64,000 bases of DNA from Bradyrhizobium septentrionale (GTDB lineage: Bacteria > Pseudomonadota > Alphaproteobacteria > Rhizobiales > Xanthobacteraceae), in assembly GCF_011516645.4 (NCBI RefSeq), contig NZ_CP088285.1, forward strand, positions 5,164,501 to 5,228,500, written 5' to 3'. Below are positions 63,222 to 64,000 of the stretch, in pieces. The position numbers and the translations under genes are program-made. A model generated the notes under the pieces. The model saw only the letters and a program-made list of their open reading frames with translations, was not told where the DNA came from and did not search any database. Numbering within the stretch: position 1 is the stretch's first letter; the number at the start of each line of letters is the position of its first letter.

Positions 63222-63974
63222 CGCCACCCCAGCGGTAGTTCACGCGGATCAAACCGATATCAAAGTCCTGACCAATACGCGCGGTCCCTGCAAAAGCGCC
63301 TGCTGGACCGCCCACAAGCCCGGTTGAAAAGAAGAAGTCCGCATCCCGATGAGCCGTGAACAAGTGATCGTACTCAACGCCAATTGACCAGTTCCGAGCG
63401 AAGTCGAATTCAAGGCCCGTGCCTACGGCGCCGCCCCACCGGGGCTCGCTGCCGTTATCGACGTTCATCCCCGTTGTGAAATCGAAGACCCGGTACTTGT
63501 CGCGGACGACCGGAGCGCCACTTTCACATAGAGCAGCATGTTATTCCAAGTGTAGCCAACCTGGCCCGTGAACAGGCCGAAGGCATCGATCTTGGTGCCA
63601 TCCTGGACGCCGACGAAAGCGAGATTGGAGTTGGAGCCGCTGAGATTGGGCCAGTTACCCTGCGCCTCCAGGTCAAACACCGAGTTGGCTATTTGCCGGC
63701 CGTAGCCGATTTGGCCACCGAACGTGCCACCGGTTGCATTGTGGCAACCCATGCCACGAGGTGGAGCGAAGACCAAGCCGGCGGCGTTGGCTACGTCCCA
63801 GCACTGATGCGCGGTGCTACCGCCGCCATTGATGCCGATGTAGAAGCCGGTCCAATCAAAGATCGGAATCACTATCGGAGAAGCTTTGGCGTAAGGCCGC
63901 GCGGCTAGATCTGCGGAGGCGGCAGGAGCGGTCAACGCGATCAGGGCTACCGTGCCGAGCAAGACGTTCTTCAT
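63222..63974 (-). pseudogene. Outer-membrane beta-barrel (Omp25/31-like) gene, frameshifted
   Basis: ATG 63974 with GGAG upstream; signal peptide KNVLLGTVALIALTAPAASA; then FDWTGFYIGINGGGSTAHQC, GGTFGGQIGYGRQIANSVFD, GLFTGQVGYTWNNMLLYVK. Near 63510 a one-base change moves the frame; it continues APVVRDKYRVFDFTTGMNVD, GLEFDFARNWSIGVEYDHLF and FDIGLIRVNYRWGG, after which the normal end is missing and the frame runs toward the avidin gene. Without the shift it would be a ~250-residue barrel. Confidence 0.85.
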
Positions 63975-64000
63975 GCGAAACGACTCCGCGATCGTTCATC

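Overview
The window looks like an insertion-sequence-ridden accessory region (symbiosis-island type) of a Bradyrhizobium or close relative. The evidence is an avidin-family protein that closely resembles bradavidin (62601-63107) with a broken second avidin-like gene (37884-38060), a RhiA-like gene remnant, alphaproteobacterial DUF6356 and DUF1508 proteins, 25-kDa-type outer-membrane barrels, high GC, and a very high density of IS66, IS630, IS3, IS110, IS6 and ISL3 DNA with two group II introns. More than half of the sequence is mobile DNA or its debris, and many ordinary genes are frameshifted or truncated.

Layout. 1-2.5 kb: serine-recombinase debris, then an intact 1364-bp IS3 element. 3-6.5 kb: small genes and a two-gene operon (HemN-like radical SAM enzyme plus SAM methyltransferase) with an unusual palindromic leader. 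6.9-10.7 kb: IS110 and IS6 remnants and an IS66 element. 10.7-17.4 kb: small hypothetical genes, including a paralogous small-protein family whose members are followed by similar terminators. 17.5-23.2 kb: a three-level nest (IS630 interrupted by IS66, itself interrupted by an antisense group II intron). 23.9-27.2 kb: an intact polysaccharide-synthesis pair (membrane-fusion protein plus GT2 synthase with PilZ domain). 27.3-32.3 kb: remnants (glnD 3' end, rhiA-like, two DUF1508 genes, outer-membrane barrel) and one exported hypothetical. 33-35.5 kb: complete lptD. 35.7-37.8 kb: IS3 interrupted by IS630. 39-40.1 kb: MFS transporter. 40.6-43.2 kb: intact IS66. 43.4-44.6 kb: lone ABC-type amino-acid-binding protein. 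44.9-54.3 kb: IS66 inside IS66 inside IS66, plus a degenerate group II intron. 54.4-57 kb: a further IS66, apparently identical to the innermost one but inverted. 57-60.5 kb: debris and small genes. 60.8-62.2 kb: second copy of the 1364-bp IS3, inside an IS66 fragment. 62.6-64 kb: bradavidin-like gene and a frameshifted outer-membrane barrel gene.

The genes most likely to be functional and not mobile are the radical SAM/methyltransferase operon, the HlyD/GT2-PilZ operon, lptD, the MFS transporter, the periplasmic binding protein, the avidin and several small proteins. Element boundaries were read from terminal inverted repeats and target-site duplications (8 bp for IS66, TA for IS630, 3 bp for IS3). 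They allow the order of insertion events to be reconstructed. I saw no rRNA, tRNA or CRISPR array and no recognisable nod, nif or type III secretion structural gene. All family names come from reading motifs and remembered family patterns; no database search was possible.
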